A stretch of DNA of 64,000 bases, taken from contig JAYZEN010000011.1 in the NCBI GenBank assembly GCA_036337295.1, positions 1-64,000 on the forward strand. The letters run 5' to 3'. The notes under the pieces are model-generated. The model was not told the DNA's origin. It searched no databases and worked only from the letters and a program-made list of their open reading frames with translations. Positions 26,022 through 33,202 of this stretch are shown here, in pieces. A program made the position numbers and the translations under genes. This DNA is from Ketobacter sp036337295. GTDB lineage: Bacteria > Pseudomonadota > Gammaproteobacteria > Pseudomonadales > Ketobacteraceae. Every line of letters begins with the position of its first letter. Positions within the stretch are counted from its first letter, which is position 1.

Positions 26022-27197
26022 TCAACGGGAAAGATAACGCATGCTTTCCTCCAGCCCCTTGAGCGTCAGCGGATACATCTTGTCTTCCACCAGCTTTTGG
26101 GTCCAGCTGACGGAGGTGGTGAATTCCCAGGTATTCTCCGGCTCCGGATTCAACCAGATCACCTTATCGAAATGCTCCCTGACTCGGCGCATCCAGGTCT
26201 CACCGGACTCCTCATTCCAATGTTCCACACTGCCACCCACTGAACTGATCTCATAAGGCGACATGGTGGCGTCCCCCACAAAGATCACCCGGTAGTCACT
26301 GCTGTAAGTGCGCAGGATATCCAGGGTGTCAGTGCGCTCGGTCCAGCGCCGGTTGTTGTCCTTCCACACCCCTTCATAGATGAAGTTATGGAAATAGAAA
26401 TACTCCATGTGCTTGAACTCGGCGCGGGTGGCAGAGAACAATTCCTCACAGGTGCGCACATAGGGGTCCATGGAGCCGCCCACATCAAAGAACAGCAACA
26501 CCTTAACCCCGTTACGGCGCTCCGGCACCATTTTAATGTCCAGGTAACCGGCGTTGCGCGCGGTGGAGGTGATGGTGTCATCGATGTCCAGTTGATCCGG
26601 CATGCCTTCCCGGGTGAACTTGCGCAAGCGGCGCAGGGCCATCTTGATGTTGCGCACACCCAATTCAACAGAGTCGTCCAGGTTACGATACTGGCGTTTT
26701 TCCCAGACTTTCACTGCCTTGCCGGTTCGACCGGGCCCCGCCATACGGAAACCGGCCGGGTTCTGCCCGTAGGCGCCAAAGGGTGAAGTACCCCCGGTGC
26801 CGATCATCTTGTTGCCACCCTGGTGACGCTTCTTCTGCTCTTCAAGACGCTTTTTGAATTCTTCCATGAGCTTATCAAGATCACCCATCTGCTGGAGCTT
26901 TTCATACTCCTCCTTACTCAGGGTTTTCTCGATTTCCTTGCGCAGCCACTCATCCGGAATCATGGACTCGAACATGTCGTCCATGACTTCCAGGCCGTCA
27001 AAATATTTTTTGAAGGCACGGTCGAATTTATCGAAATGCTTTTCGTCTTTTACCAGCACAGTACGGGACAGGTAGTAGAACTGCTCCATATCCGCATACA
27101 CGGTTCGTTTTTCCAGGGCACCCAACAGATCCAGAAATTCCCGGATACTGACCGGCACCTTGCCGTCGTGCAGTTCAAAGAAAAAATCGATCAGCAT
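26022..27197 (-). CDS. VWA-domain (CoxE-like) partner of a MoxR ATPase
   Basis: This 391-residue protein has an N-terminal helical part (IREFLDLLGALEKRTVYADMEQFYYLSRTVLV), a basic helical middle (EEFKKRLEEQKKRHQGGNKM) and a C-terminal VWA domain. The MIDAS motif is FFDVGGSMD, where Gly replaces the first Ser of DxSxS, as in many CoxE-like proteins. The gene starts 2 nt after the MoxR gene, so the two are translationally linked. MoxR-VWA pairs work as chaperones that install metals or remodel complexes. The client is unknown and none is obvious nearby. Confidence 0.88.
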   Translation of the reverse strand: MLIDFFFELHDGKVPVSIREFLDLLGALEKRTVYADMEQFYYLSRTVLVKDEKHFDKFDRAFKKYFDGLEVMDDMFESMIPDEWLRKEIEKTLSKEEYEKLQQMGDLDKLMEEFKKRLEEQKKRHQGGNKMIGTGGTSPFGAYGQNPAGFRMAGPGRTGKAVKVWEKRQYRNLDDSVELGVRNIKMALRRLRKFTREGMPDQLDIDDTITSTARNAGYLDIKMVPERRNGVKVLLFFDVGGSMDPYVRTCEELFSATRAEFKHMEYFYFHNFIYEGVWKDNNRRWTERTDTLDILRTYSSDYRVIFVGDATMSPYEISSVGGSVEHWNEESGETWMRRVREHFDKVIWLNPEPENTWEFTTSVSWTQKLVEDKMYPLTLKGLEESMRYLSR

Positions 27198-27199
27198 AA

Positions 27200-28042
27200 T
27201 CAGCTCTCACGACGGTGCATGAACGCCAGACGCTCCAACAGATGCACATCCTGCTCGTTCTTCACCAGCGCACCGTATAACGGGGGAATCGCACTCTTGT
27301 TATCGCGATTGCGCAATACATCTTCCGGAATTTCGTCCGCCAACAACAGTTTCAGCCAATCGATCAGCTCGGAGGTGGACGGTTTCTTTTTCAGGCCGGG
27401 CACTTTGCGCACGTCGAAAAACACTTCCATGGATTCTTTCACCAGGGATTGCTTGATGCCGGGGAAGTGCACTTCCACGATTTTCTGCATGGTTTCCTTG
27501 TCGGGAAAATCAATGTAGTGGAAGAAGCAACGGCGCAGGAATGCATCCGGCAATTCCTTCTCGTTGTTACTGGTGATGATGACGATGGGACGCTTCACCG
27601 CTTTGATGGTTTCCTGTGTCTCGTACACATAGAATTCCATCTTATCCAGTTCCTGCAGCAGGTCGTTGGGGAACTCGATGTCCGCCTTATCGATTTCGTC
27701 GATCAGCAACACCACCTGCTCTTCGGCTTCAAACGCTTCCCACAGTTTGCCCTTTTTGATGTAGTTCTTTATGTCATGAACCCGGTCGTCACCCAACTGG
27801 GAATCCCGCAGGCGGGACACGGCATCGTATTCGTACAGACCCTGGTGGGCTTTGGTGGTGGATTTGATGTGCCACTGGATCAGTCGGAGACCCAGGCCTT
27901 CCGCCACTTCTTCGGCCAGCATGGTTTTGCCGGTACCGGGTTCCCCTTTGATCAGCAGCGGGCGCTGCAGGTTGATGGCGGCATTCACCGCGAGGCGCAG
28001 CTCGCCGGTGGTAACGTATTTATCGGTTCCTTGGAATTGCAT
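27200..28042 (-). CDS. MoxR-family AAA+ ATPase
   Basis: This 280-residue cytoplasmic ATPase has the Walker A motif KGEPGTGKTMLAEEVA, Walker B VVLLIDEIDKAD, sensor 1 IVITSNNEKELPDAFLRRC with the arginine finger pair, and a C-terminal lid. It matches the small MoxR type that pairs with a CoxE-like VWA protein. A -10 TATAAT lies about 33 bp upstream of the ATG (28080-28075 on the minus strand). The pair is separated from an upstream exported-protein gene by a hairpin terminator. Confidence 0.93.
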   Translation of the reverse strand: MQFQGTDKYVTTGELRLAVNAAINLQRPLLIKGEPGTGKTMLAEEVAEGLGLRLIQWHIKSTTKAHQGLYEYDAVSRLRDSQLGDDRVHDIKNYIKKGKLWEAFEAEEQVVLLIDEIDKADIEFPNDLLQELDKMEFYVYETQETIKAVKRPIVIITSNNEKELPDAFLRRCFFHYIDFPDKETMQKIVEVHFPGIKQSLVKESMEVFFDVRKVPGLKKKPSTSELIDWLKLLLADEIPEDVLRNRDNKSAIPPLYGALVKNEQDVHLLERLAFMHRRES

Positions 28043-28074
28043 AGTGGTTGCCTTGAACAGCTCAAATTTGCGAC

Positions 28075-28080
28075 ATTATA
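28075..28080 (-). promoter_or_regulatory. Consensus -10 element upstream of the MoxR gene
   Basis: The minus strand reads TATAAT, 33 bp from the start codon at 28042. No good -35 is seen; the expected position falls in the loop of the terminator hairpin immediately upstream. Confidence 0.5.
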
Positions 28081-28087
28081 AACCAAA

Positions 28088-28110
28088 CGGCTCCCCGAAA
28101 CAGGGAGCCG
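28088..28110 (-). terminator. Hairpin terminator after the exported-protein gene
   Basis: CGGCTCCC pairs with GGGAGCCG around a 7-nt loop. On the minus strand the stem is followed by TTTGGTTT. It closes the gene at 28195-29082 and precedes the MoxR promoter. Confidence 0.65.
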
Positions 28111-28194
28111 CATTGGCCAAAACATCTACTTTAATCACCGTATTCAGGCTTGAACATGGCCATAGTCGCCACATAAGTGGCAGATTCGATCAGA

Positions 28195-29082
28195 TCAAAG
28201 GCTATTATCCGATATTTGAGAGAGTTCCTGCCCCTGCAGCACCGAGCTTTGGGCAAGGGCTTGTTCCTGCAGGTGCTGTTTTATGGCACCCACTGCGGCC
28301 ACCACATCGTTACGGCAGGCGCTGATGCGGCTCTGCAGGCGCTGCAGGTTGCCAGCGTCGGCCCCGGAATCCAGCGAACTCACCAGAGCTTCGCCCTGAT
28401 TGTTGTGGTTATTCAACTGGTTGAGCACCGCTTCCAGGGAGGCCACGGTGGCTTCGCTGGGAGTCTGCTTGTTGAGGATGGCCTCACCGGCTTCGCAGCT
28501 GGCCATGGCTTTGTTGAAATAGCCCAGGGCGCGCTGGCTGGTTTGCAGTTCCAGTTGCCGCTCCGCCTTGGCCAGGGAAATCTTCTCCACTAACCGGTCA
28601 CACACCCGCATGCGCACCGCCACGGAACCCACCCGCAATACGGTGGGGGTCACCTCCAGCGCCTGATCCCGCAATGTCTGGAAACGGGCAAAGGCATCCG
28701 CCGCCGCTGCCAGGTCCGCGCCGTCCAGGGCGGTACGTGCCTCACCGCATTGGGCCAGGCTGTCTTCCACCAGAGGCATGGCTTCGGCCCGGGCGATGTT
28801 ATCTTCGATCAGGGTACAACGTTTGTGTTCGCGGCCGGCAAAGCTGTTGGTGTCCAGCAACTCCGGATCCAGCGCGCGGGCCCGCTGCAGGCTGTTTGCA
28901 TACTGCTGAATCTGCTGTCGCGCCTCGGTCGGGTCGGTACGGCTGAGCCGGGAGGCCTGGTTACAGAATACGACCGCCTCTTTGAAAATGACGTCAGCCG
29001 AGGCGGTTACGGGTTCAGCCGCCTGCAAATGGGCAAAGGGAAATAAACTGATACAGGTGAGGGTCAACATCCAATATTTCAT
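28195..29082 (-). CDS. Exported helical protein of unknown function
   Basis: The family is not recognised. From the ATG at 29082 the 295-residue product has a signal peptide (MKYWMLTLTCISLFPFAHLQA) and a mature part that is almost all helix, rich in Ala, Gln, Glu and Leu. It has four or more regularly spaced cysteines (FCNQASRLSR, HKRCTLIED, LAQCGEAR, MRVCDRLVEK, MASCEAGE, SACRNDVV), which could form disulfides between helices. GGATAAGCGTT lies upstream of the ATG; an in-frame Met at 29103 would add seven residues. The gene is alone, with 227 bp between it and the divergent cysK. Confidence 0.72.
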   Translation of the reverse strand: MKYWMLTLTCISLFPFAHLQAAEPVTASADVIFKEAVVFCNQASRLSRTDPTEARQQIQQYANSLQRARALDPELLDTNSFAGREHKRCTLIEDNIARAEAMPLVEDSLAQCGEARTALDGADLAAAADAFARFQTLRDQALEVTPTVLRVGSVAVRMRVCDRLVEKISLAKAERQLELQTSQRALGYFNKAMASCEAGEAILNKQTPSEATVASLEAVLNQLNNHNNQGEALVSSLDSGADAGNLQRLQSRISACRNDVVAAVGAIKQHLQEQALAQSSVLQGQELSQISDNSL

Positions 29083-29243
29083 AACGCTTATCCTGCTATC
29101 CATAAGAATCTATTAGCAAGGCTAGCAACGATTTTGGCAGCCGTGAGAACAAAGGTTGATGAAGCGCACATTCCATCAGGCACTGGTTTCCAATTCTGAC
29201 ATTCCAGAATCGCTTTGTGAGAAAGCGCACAAAAGCACTGTGA

Positions 29244-29271
29244 TTGAAAATGCATTCGAGGGGTGTAGAAT
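29244..29271 (+). promoter_or_regulatory. cysK promoter
   Basis: TTGAAA (29244-29249) and TAGAAT (29266-29271) are separated by 16 bp, about 40 bp upstream of the cysK ATG. This is a standard sigma-70 arrangement. The usual CysB site could not be recognised by eye. Confidence 0.6.
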
Positions 29272-29309
29272 CAGTTGCCATTACCCTATAGACCCACCAG
29301 GAAACGATC

Positions 29310-30278
29310 ATGGCGAATATATACGAAGACAATTCCCTCACCATTGGCAACACTCCACTGGTGCGGCTCAAGCACCTGACCCCGCACAATGTGCTGGCCA
29401 AAATCGAAAGCCGCAATCCGGCAGCGTCGGTCAAATGCCGGATCGGCGCCAACATGGTGTGGCAGGCCGAGAAAGATGGCGCACTGAAACCGGGTATGGA
29501 GTTGGTGGAGCCCACCAGCGGTAATACCGGTATCGCACTGGCGTTTGTCTGCGCCGCCCGCGGCTACAAGTTGACCCTGACCATGCCCGCCACCATGAGC
29601 CTGGAACGACGCAAAGTGCTGAAAGCACTGGGTGCCAACCTGGTGTTGACCGAAGGCCCAAAAGGCATGAAAGGCGCCATCGAAAAAGCAGCGGAAATCG
29701 TCGCCCAAAGTGAAGGCAAAGCCATCATGCTGCAACAGTTTGAAAATCCCGCCAACCCGGCGATCCACGAACGAACCACGGGGCCGGAGATCTGGAACGA
29801 CACCGACGGCGCGGTGGATATTCTGGTGTCCGGCGTGGGCACCGGGGGCACCCTTACCGGCATCAGCCGCTACATCAAGAATACCCAGGGTAAACCGATC
29901 CACACCGTGGCCGTGGAGCCGTTTGATTCCCCGGTCATCAGCCAAACCCTGGCGGGTGCGGAAATCGCCCCGGCCCCGCATAAAATTCAGGGCATTGGTG
30001 CCGGCTTTGTACCCAAGAACCTGGACATCAGCCTGGTGGACAGTGTGGAAACCGTCAGCAATGAAGAAGCCATGCAACATGCCCACCTGCTGATGGAAAA
30101 AGAAGGTATTCTGGCAGGGATTTCCTGTGGCGCAGCGCTGGCAGCGGCGTTGCGGGTTGCCAACAAACCGGAGAATGCCGGCAAGACCACGGTGGTGATT
30201 CTGCCAGATTCCGGGGAGCGCTATCTGAGTTCAGCGCTGTTCCAGGACGTCTTTACGGATGCGGAGAACGTGCAGTAA
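29310..30278 (+). CDS. cysK: Cysteine synthase A
   Basis: CysK makes cysteine from O-acetylserine and sulfide with PLP. The sequence follows E. coli CysK closely, with EDNSLTIGNTPLVRL at the N-terminus. The PLP lysine lies in NPAASVKCRIGANM, substrate binding in EPTSGNTGIALAF and phosphate binding in GVGTGGTLTG. It ends with ILAGISCGAALAAAL and ILPDSGERYLSSALF. The 322-residue length matches CysK, whereas CysM proteins are shorter and lack these motifs. It is a single-gene unit with a promoter and terminator. Confidence 0.96.
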   Translation: MANIYEDNSLTIGNTPLVRLKHLTPHNVLAKIESRNPAASVKCRIGANMVWQAEKDGALKPGMELVEPTSGNTGIALAFVCAARGYKLTLTMPATMSLERRKVLKALGANLVLTEGPKGMKGAIEKAAEIVAQSEGKAIMLQQFENPANPAIHERTTGPEIWNDTDGAVDILVSGVGTGGTLTGISRYIKNTQGKPIHTVAVEPFDSPVISQTLAGAEIAPAPHKIQGIGAGFVPKNLDISLVDSVETVSNEEAMQHAHLLMEKEGILAGISCGAALAAALRVANKPENAGKTTVVILPDSGERYLSSALFQDVFTDAENVQ

Positions 30279-30324
30279 TCCCATCAGGTTCAGGTAAAAA
30301 AAGTTCAGCGAGTTCGATAAAAAA

Positions 30325-30340
30325 GGGAGCCTGTGCTCCC
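30325..30340 (+). terminator. Hairpin after cysK
   Basis: GGGAGC pairs with GCTCCC around CTGT, preceded by an A-run. The stem is short and the downstream T-run is only TTA, so it is a moderate terminator. A direct repeat of GACCGGCTTTTA follows at about 30348-30373. Confidence 0.5.
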
Positions 30341-30420
30341 TTACATTGACCGGCTTTTATCGACCGGCTTTTATTGATCGAGCGCAGGGCGTTTTTGTTA
30401 CGCCTGGGCAGGTCAGCTCC

Positions 30421-30810
30421 TCACCCTTCAAGCCCACCCTCACCCTGCGCTGCTTTGGATTCGGCGTTGCGACGTTCAATCATCCGGGACCAGCTTTCAT
30501 AGTCGGTATTATCTGCCTCAAAGACCTCAAAGCCGGCAAAATACCAACCGTCATCACCGCAGGGGGAGATCCATTTCACTTCGGCGGTCAGAAAAAACCG
30601 CTCTGCTTCGCCACTGATCTCCACCAGCACGTCGGTGATCAGGCCGCGCTCTACCGCCTCGCTCATATAAATTTTCAAGCCCCGTGGCGAAAGGTCCACG
30701 GTTTCACAGGCAATCACTTTCTGGATATAGCCCTGCTCCCCATCCAGGGTCAGCTCAAGATAAGCGTCTTCCTTACCGTTATGGCGTTTTTGGCGACGTT
30801 GTTCTTCCAT
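30421..30810 (-). CDS. PilZ-domain protein
   Basis: This 129-residue cytoplasmic protein is a PilZ domain with motifs RRQKRHNGKE (basic N-terminal arm) and VDLSPRGLKIYM (D/NxSxxG). The motifs suggest cyclic di-GMP binding. The C-terminus (about residues 105-129) is a charged tail. It lies 24 bp downstream of the DUF1631 gene on the same strand and the pair is probably cotranscribed, so the DUF1631 protein may be its partner. Confidence 0.85.
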   Translation of the reverse strand: MEEQRRQKRHNGKEDAYLELTLDGEQGYIQKVIACETVDLSPRGLKIYMSEAVERGLITDVLVEISGEAERFFLTAEVKWISPCGDDGWYFAGFEVFEADNTDYESWSRMIERRNAESKAAQGEGGLEG

Positions 30811-30834
30811 TGGGTTGCCTCTTGCCGTTGGCCT

Positions 30835-32721
30835 CTATTGTTTATCCCGTTGAATGGTTCTGACCACCTGCTCCAGGGTACTGTCAAAAGCAGCTCCAGT
30901 ATCCAGAATGGTCACTGCACCGTACACCAGCAACCGCGCCAGATCCTGCCGGGTGATCTCGAGGGCCTTGATGCCCAATCGACTCACAAATACCAGCTTT
31001 TCCGTCGCACGGATTTTCACTGCCAGCTTGCAGCGCTGCTCACCTTCCGACGTTTCCTGACTCATCCAGCCGCCCACCTGCAGGGAATCCACGGCGCTGA
31101 GGGCCGCTGCCATTTCCTCGTCACTGATGGGGCGGGGCTCGAAGAACGCCGTGGTTTCCGTTTCAGGCACCACTTCATCGGCACCGGGTTCCACCAGCGC
31201 CAGCGACGAATTGGCCAGCACCTCGTCGATACGCGATTCGGCTTGCACACGCTCGGCGTCTGCTTCGGCAGCTGCAGAGCGTTGCTGCTCCAGTGCCTCT
31301 TGTTGTTGTGTTTCTCGCTGCTTACGCTGGGCTTCGGCTTCCTGCAGCGCCTGCCATTGATCCTTCAGGCGCGCCAGCGACGCTTCCAGCTGCCGATCCC
31401 AGTACTGGGTACGATGCACCAACTGCAGCACGCCACCCTCCAAAGCCTGGGCTAACTGGCGCTGGGTTTTCTTGGCCACTGTTTTACCACTCTGCCCCAC
31501 TAAAACCCAGGGGTCATCCTGCTGCGCCTTCAGAATGATCTTGCACAGTTCAAACTGGCCATCTGCGGTTTTGAAGCGCAGCCAGTCCTCTTCCTGCAAC
31601 TGGCCGATGGTTTCCAGGGATTTGGGGCTGACCCGGTCCAATTTGGCCTCCACCACCCGGGTCTCCGGCATGGCCAGGGGCGGCACCTCCATCAGCGCCG
31701 GGGTGGCTCCGCTCATGATGGCCGTGAGGATCAGCTCCAGGGGCTCCAGGGTCTGCTCCAGGGCAGCCTCGTCCTCCTGCACACTGGTCAGCGTGGCCCG
31801 CAGATTGCGAATCAGAACCTGGTAAAACCCACGATAACCGTCACGCCGGCTTTCGTCCTGACAACCCTCGCACATTTCAATCAGGGATTCCCCGGTGCGC
31901 AACTGCCGTTTCCAGTTGGCTCCCTCCACCCCTTCCCGCATGGACAGCATCAACATGGATCGCCGCCACTCACCGTGCAGGAAGGCCACCACGTCTTCCG
32001 GCAACAGGCGCCCTGCTGCCATCCGGTTCAGCTCCTGCACGACCCGGGGTTCCGCCACCCGCTCCCGCTGCCGGGCCACTTCCAGCAGGCGCAGGCGTTC
32101 CTCGATTTTTTCCACCTGCTCAGTCTGGCCTGCCATCCAGGTTTGCGCTTCGATACAGATGCTGTTCACCACGCCGATGTTGCCCCGAAATTCCGCCAGC
32201 ATGCGATTGCTGTATTCGTTGAGTTTGGACCAGTACAGCTGCCGACTTTTGGCAGTACTGCTCAGCATGGTCAGATACGCCTGATTGAGGAAACGGCGCA
32301 ACAGGTTCTGCGGGGCAAAAAAGAACGAGTAGTCCGCCAGGGCATAGCGCAGTACCAGCAGGCGCAGTTTCTCGAACCAGCCCCTGGCCTCATGATCGGA
32401 TGCCAATTGTTGCTGCAGCTCATCAAACAACTGGTCCAGCAGCAGAATTCCGCCCCAATCAGGCGCCGCCACCGGCAACGCCACCTCCAGGTCAGAGCAG
32501 CCGTCCACCAGTGCGTCCACCACCCGGCAACTGAACCCGGTTTTGAGCTGACCGGTCTGGATTTTCTGCAACAGATCGTTGAACACGGCGAGCCCATGCC
32601 GACTGCGCTGCGCTGTCAGGCGAATCTTGTCGGTGATCGGCGTCTCCGCGTTAACCCGCAGCAATTCCACCAGCAGGCGGGCGCCGATACGGCCCGTTTC
32701 CGGTGCGGGCATGGGCGCCAT
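30835..32721 (-). CDS. DUF1631-family protein
   Basis: This 628-residue cytoplasmic protein fits the DUF1631 family. Its N-terminal 350 residues are helical (FNDLLQKIQTG, LLRRFLNQAYLTM, EWRRSMLMLSMREGVEG), and a strand-rich segment lies at DRVSPKSLETIGQLQEEDWLRFKTADGQFE. A long coiled coil occupies about residues 455-510. A final domain begins VDSLQVGGWMSQE. The family has no known function, though members often sit near cyclic di-GMP genes, as here with a PilZ gene downstream. Its start overlaps the end of the HIT gene region by a 2-nt gap. No catalytic motif was seen. Confidence 0.78.
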   Translation of the reverse strand: MAPMPAPETGRIGARLLVELLRVNAETPITDKIRLTAQRSRHGLAVFNDLLQKIQTGQLKTGFSCRVVDALVDGCSDLEVALPVAAPDWGGILLLDQLFDELQQQLASDHEARGWFEKLRLLVLRYALADYSFFFAPQNLLRRFLNQAYLTMLSSTAKSRQLYWSKLNEYSNRMLAEFRGNIGVVNSICIEAQTWMAGQTEQVEKIEERLRLLEVARQRERVAEPRVVQELNRMAAGRLLPEDVVAFLHGEWRRSMLMLSMREGVEGANWKRQLRTGESLIEMCEGCQDESRRDGYRGFYQVLIRNLRATLTSVQEDEAALEQTLEPLELILTAIMSGATPALMEVPPLAMPETRVVEAKLDRVSPKSLETIGQLQEEDWLRFKTADGQFELCKIILKAQQDDPWVLVGQSGKTVAKKTQRQLAQALEGGVLQLVHRTQYWDRQLEASLARLKDQWQALQEAEAQRKQRETQQQEALEQQRSAAAEADAERVQAESRIDEVLANSSLALVEPGADEVVPETETTAFFEPRPISDEEMAAALSAVDSLQVGGWMSQETSEGEQRCKLAVKIRATEKLVFVSRLGIKALEITRQDLARLLVYGAVTILDTGAAFDSTLEQVVRTIQRDKQ

Positions 32722-32723
32722 GG

Positions 32724-33182
32724 TCAGGGCCTCACCCGCTGGGGCATGTGACGGGCGATGGACGCGGCGATGTCATCCAGACGTTTGCGATGCGCCGCCT
32801 GGCCAAAGTAGTTGGTGTAACGGGTGGCAAACGACAGCACGGCTTTGGCCAGATCCCCCTGGCGTCGGGGCAGGACATGAAAATGCACATGGGGCACGTG
32901 CTGATTGGCCGCCGGGCCGTCATTAAGAAAGACATTGTTGCCATCACAGGGCAGCCCGCTGGCTTTTTGCGCTTTGATCACCCAGTGACAGACTTCCACC
33001 AAATGCGCCCGCAATGCCGGCGTCAGTTCATCAATAAAGACCCCATGCTGCCGCGGGATAACCAGGACGTGACCGGGGCGCATGGGGAACAGATCCATGA
33101 AGGCGATGCAATCTTCATCCTGATACACAACGCTGGCGGGGGCTTCGCCTTTGAGAATGGAGCAAAAGATACAATCGGACAT
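32724..33182 (-). CDS. HIT-family nucleotide-binding protein
   Basis: This 152-residue protein has the HIT motif HVPHVHFHVLPRR, whose histidine triad binds the phosphate of nucleotides. Other landmarks are the N-terminal CIFCSILKGEAPA and MRPGHVLVIPRQH. HIT hydrolases split nucleoside phosphoramidates or similar adducts. The C-terminus is about 40 residues longer than the shortest family members. It lies between the VWA protein gene (20 bp upstream) and DUF1631 (2 bp downstream) on the minus strand and probably shares their transcript. Confidence 0.92.
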   Translation of the reverse strand: MSDCIFCSILKGEAPASVVYQDEDCIAFMDLFPMRPGHVLVIPRQHGVFIDELTPALRAHLVEVCHWVIKAQKASGLPCDGNNVFLNDGPAANQHVPHVHFHVLPRRQGDLAKAVLSFATRYTNYFGQAAHRKRLDDIAASIARHMPQRVRP

Positions 33183-33202
33183 AGAGTTTGATCTGCCAGA
33201 GG

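Noticed and set aside
29310..30278. CysM (cysteine synthase B)
   Set aside because: Length and all motifs follow CysK instead.
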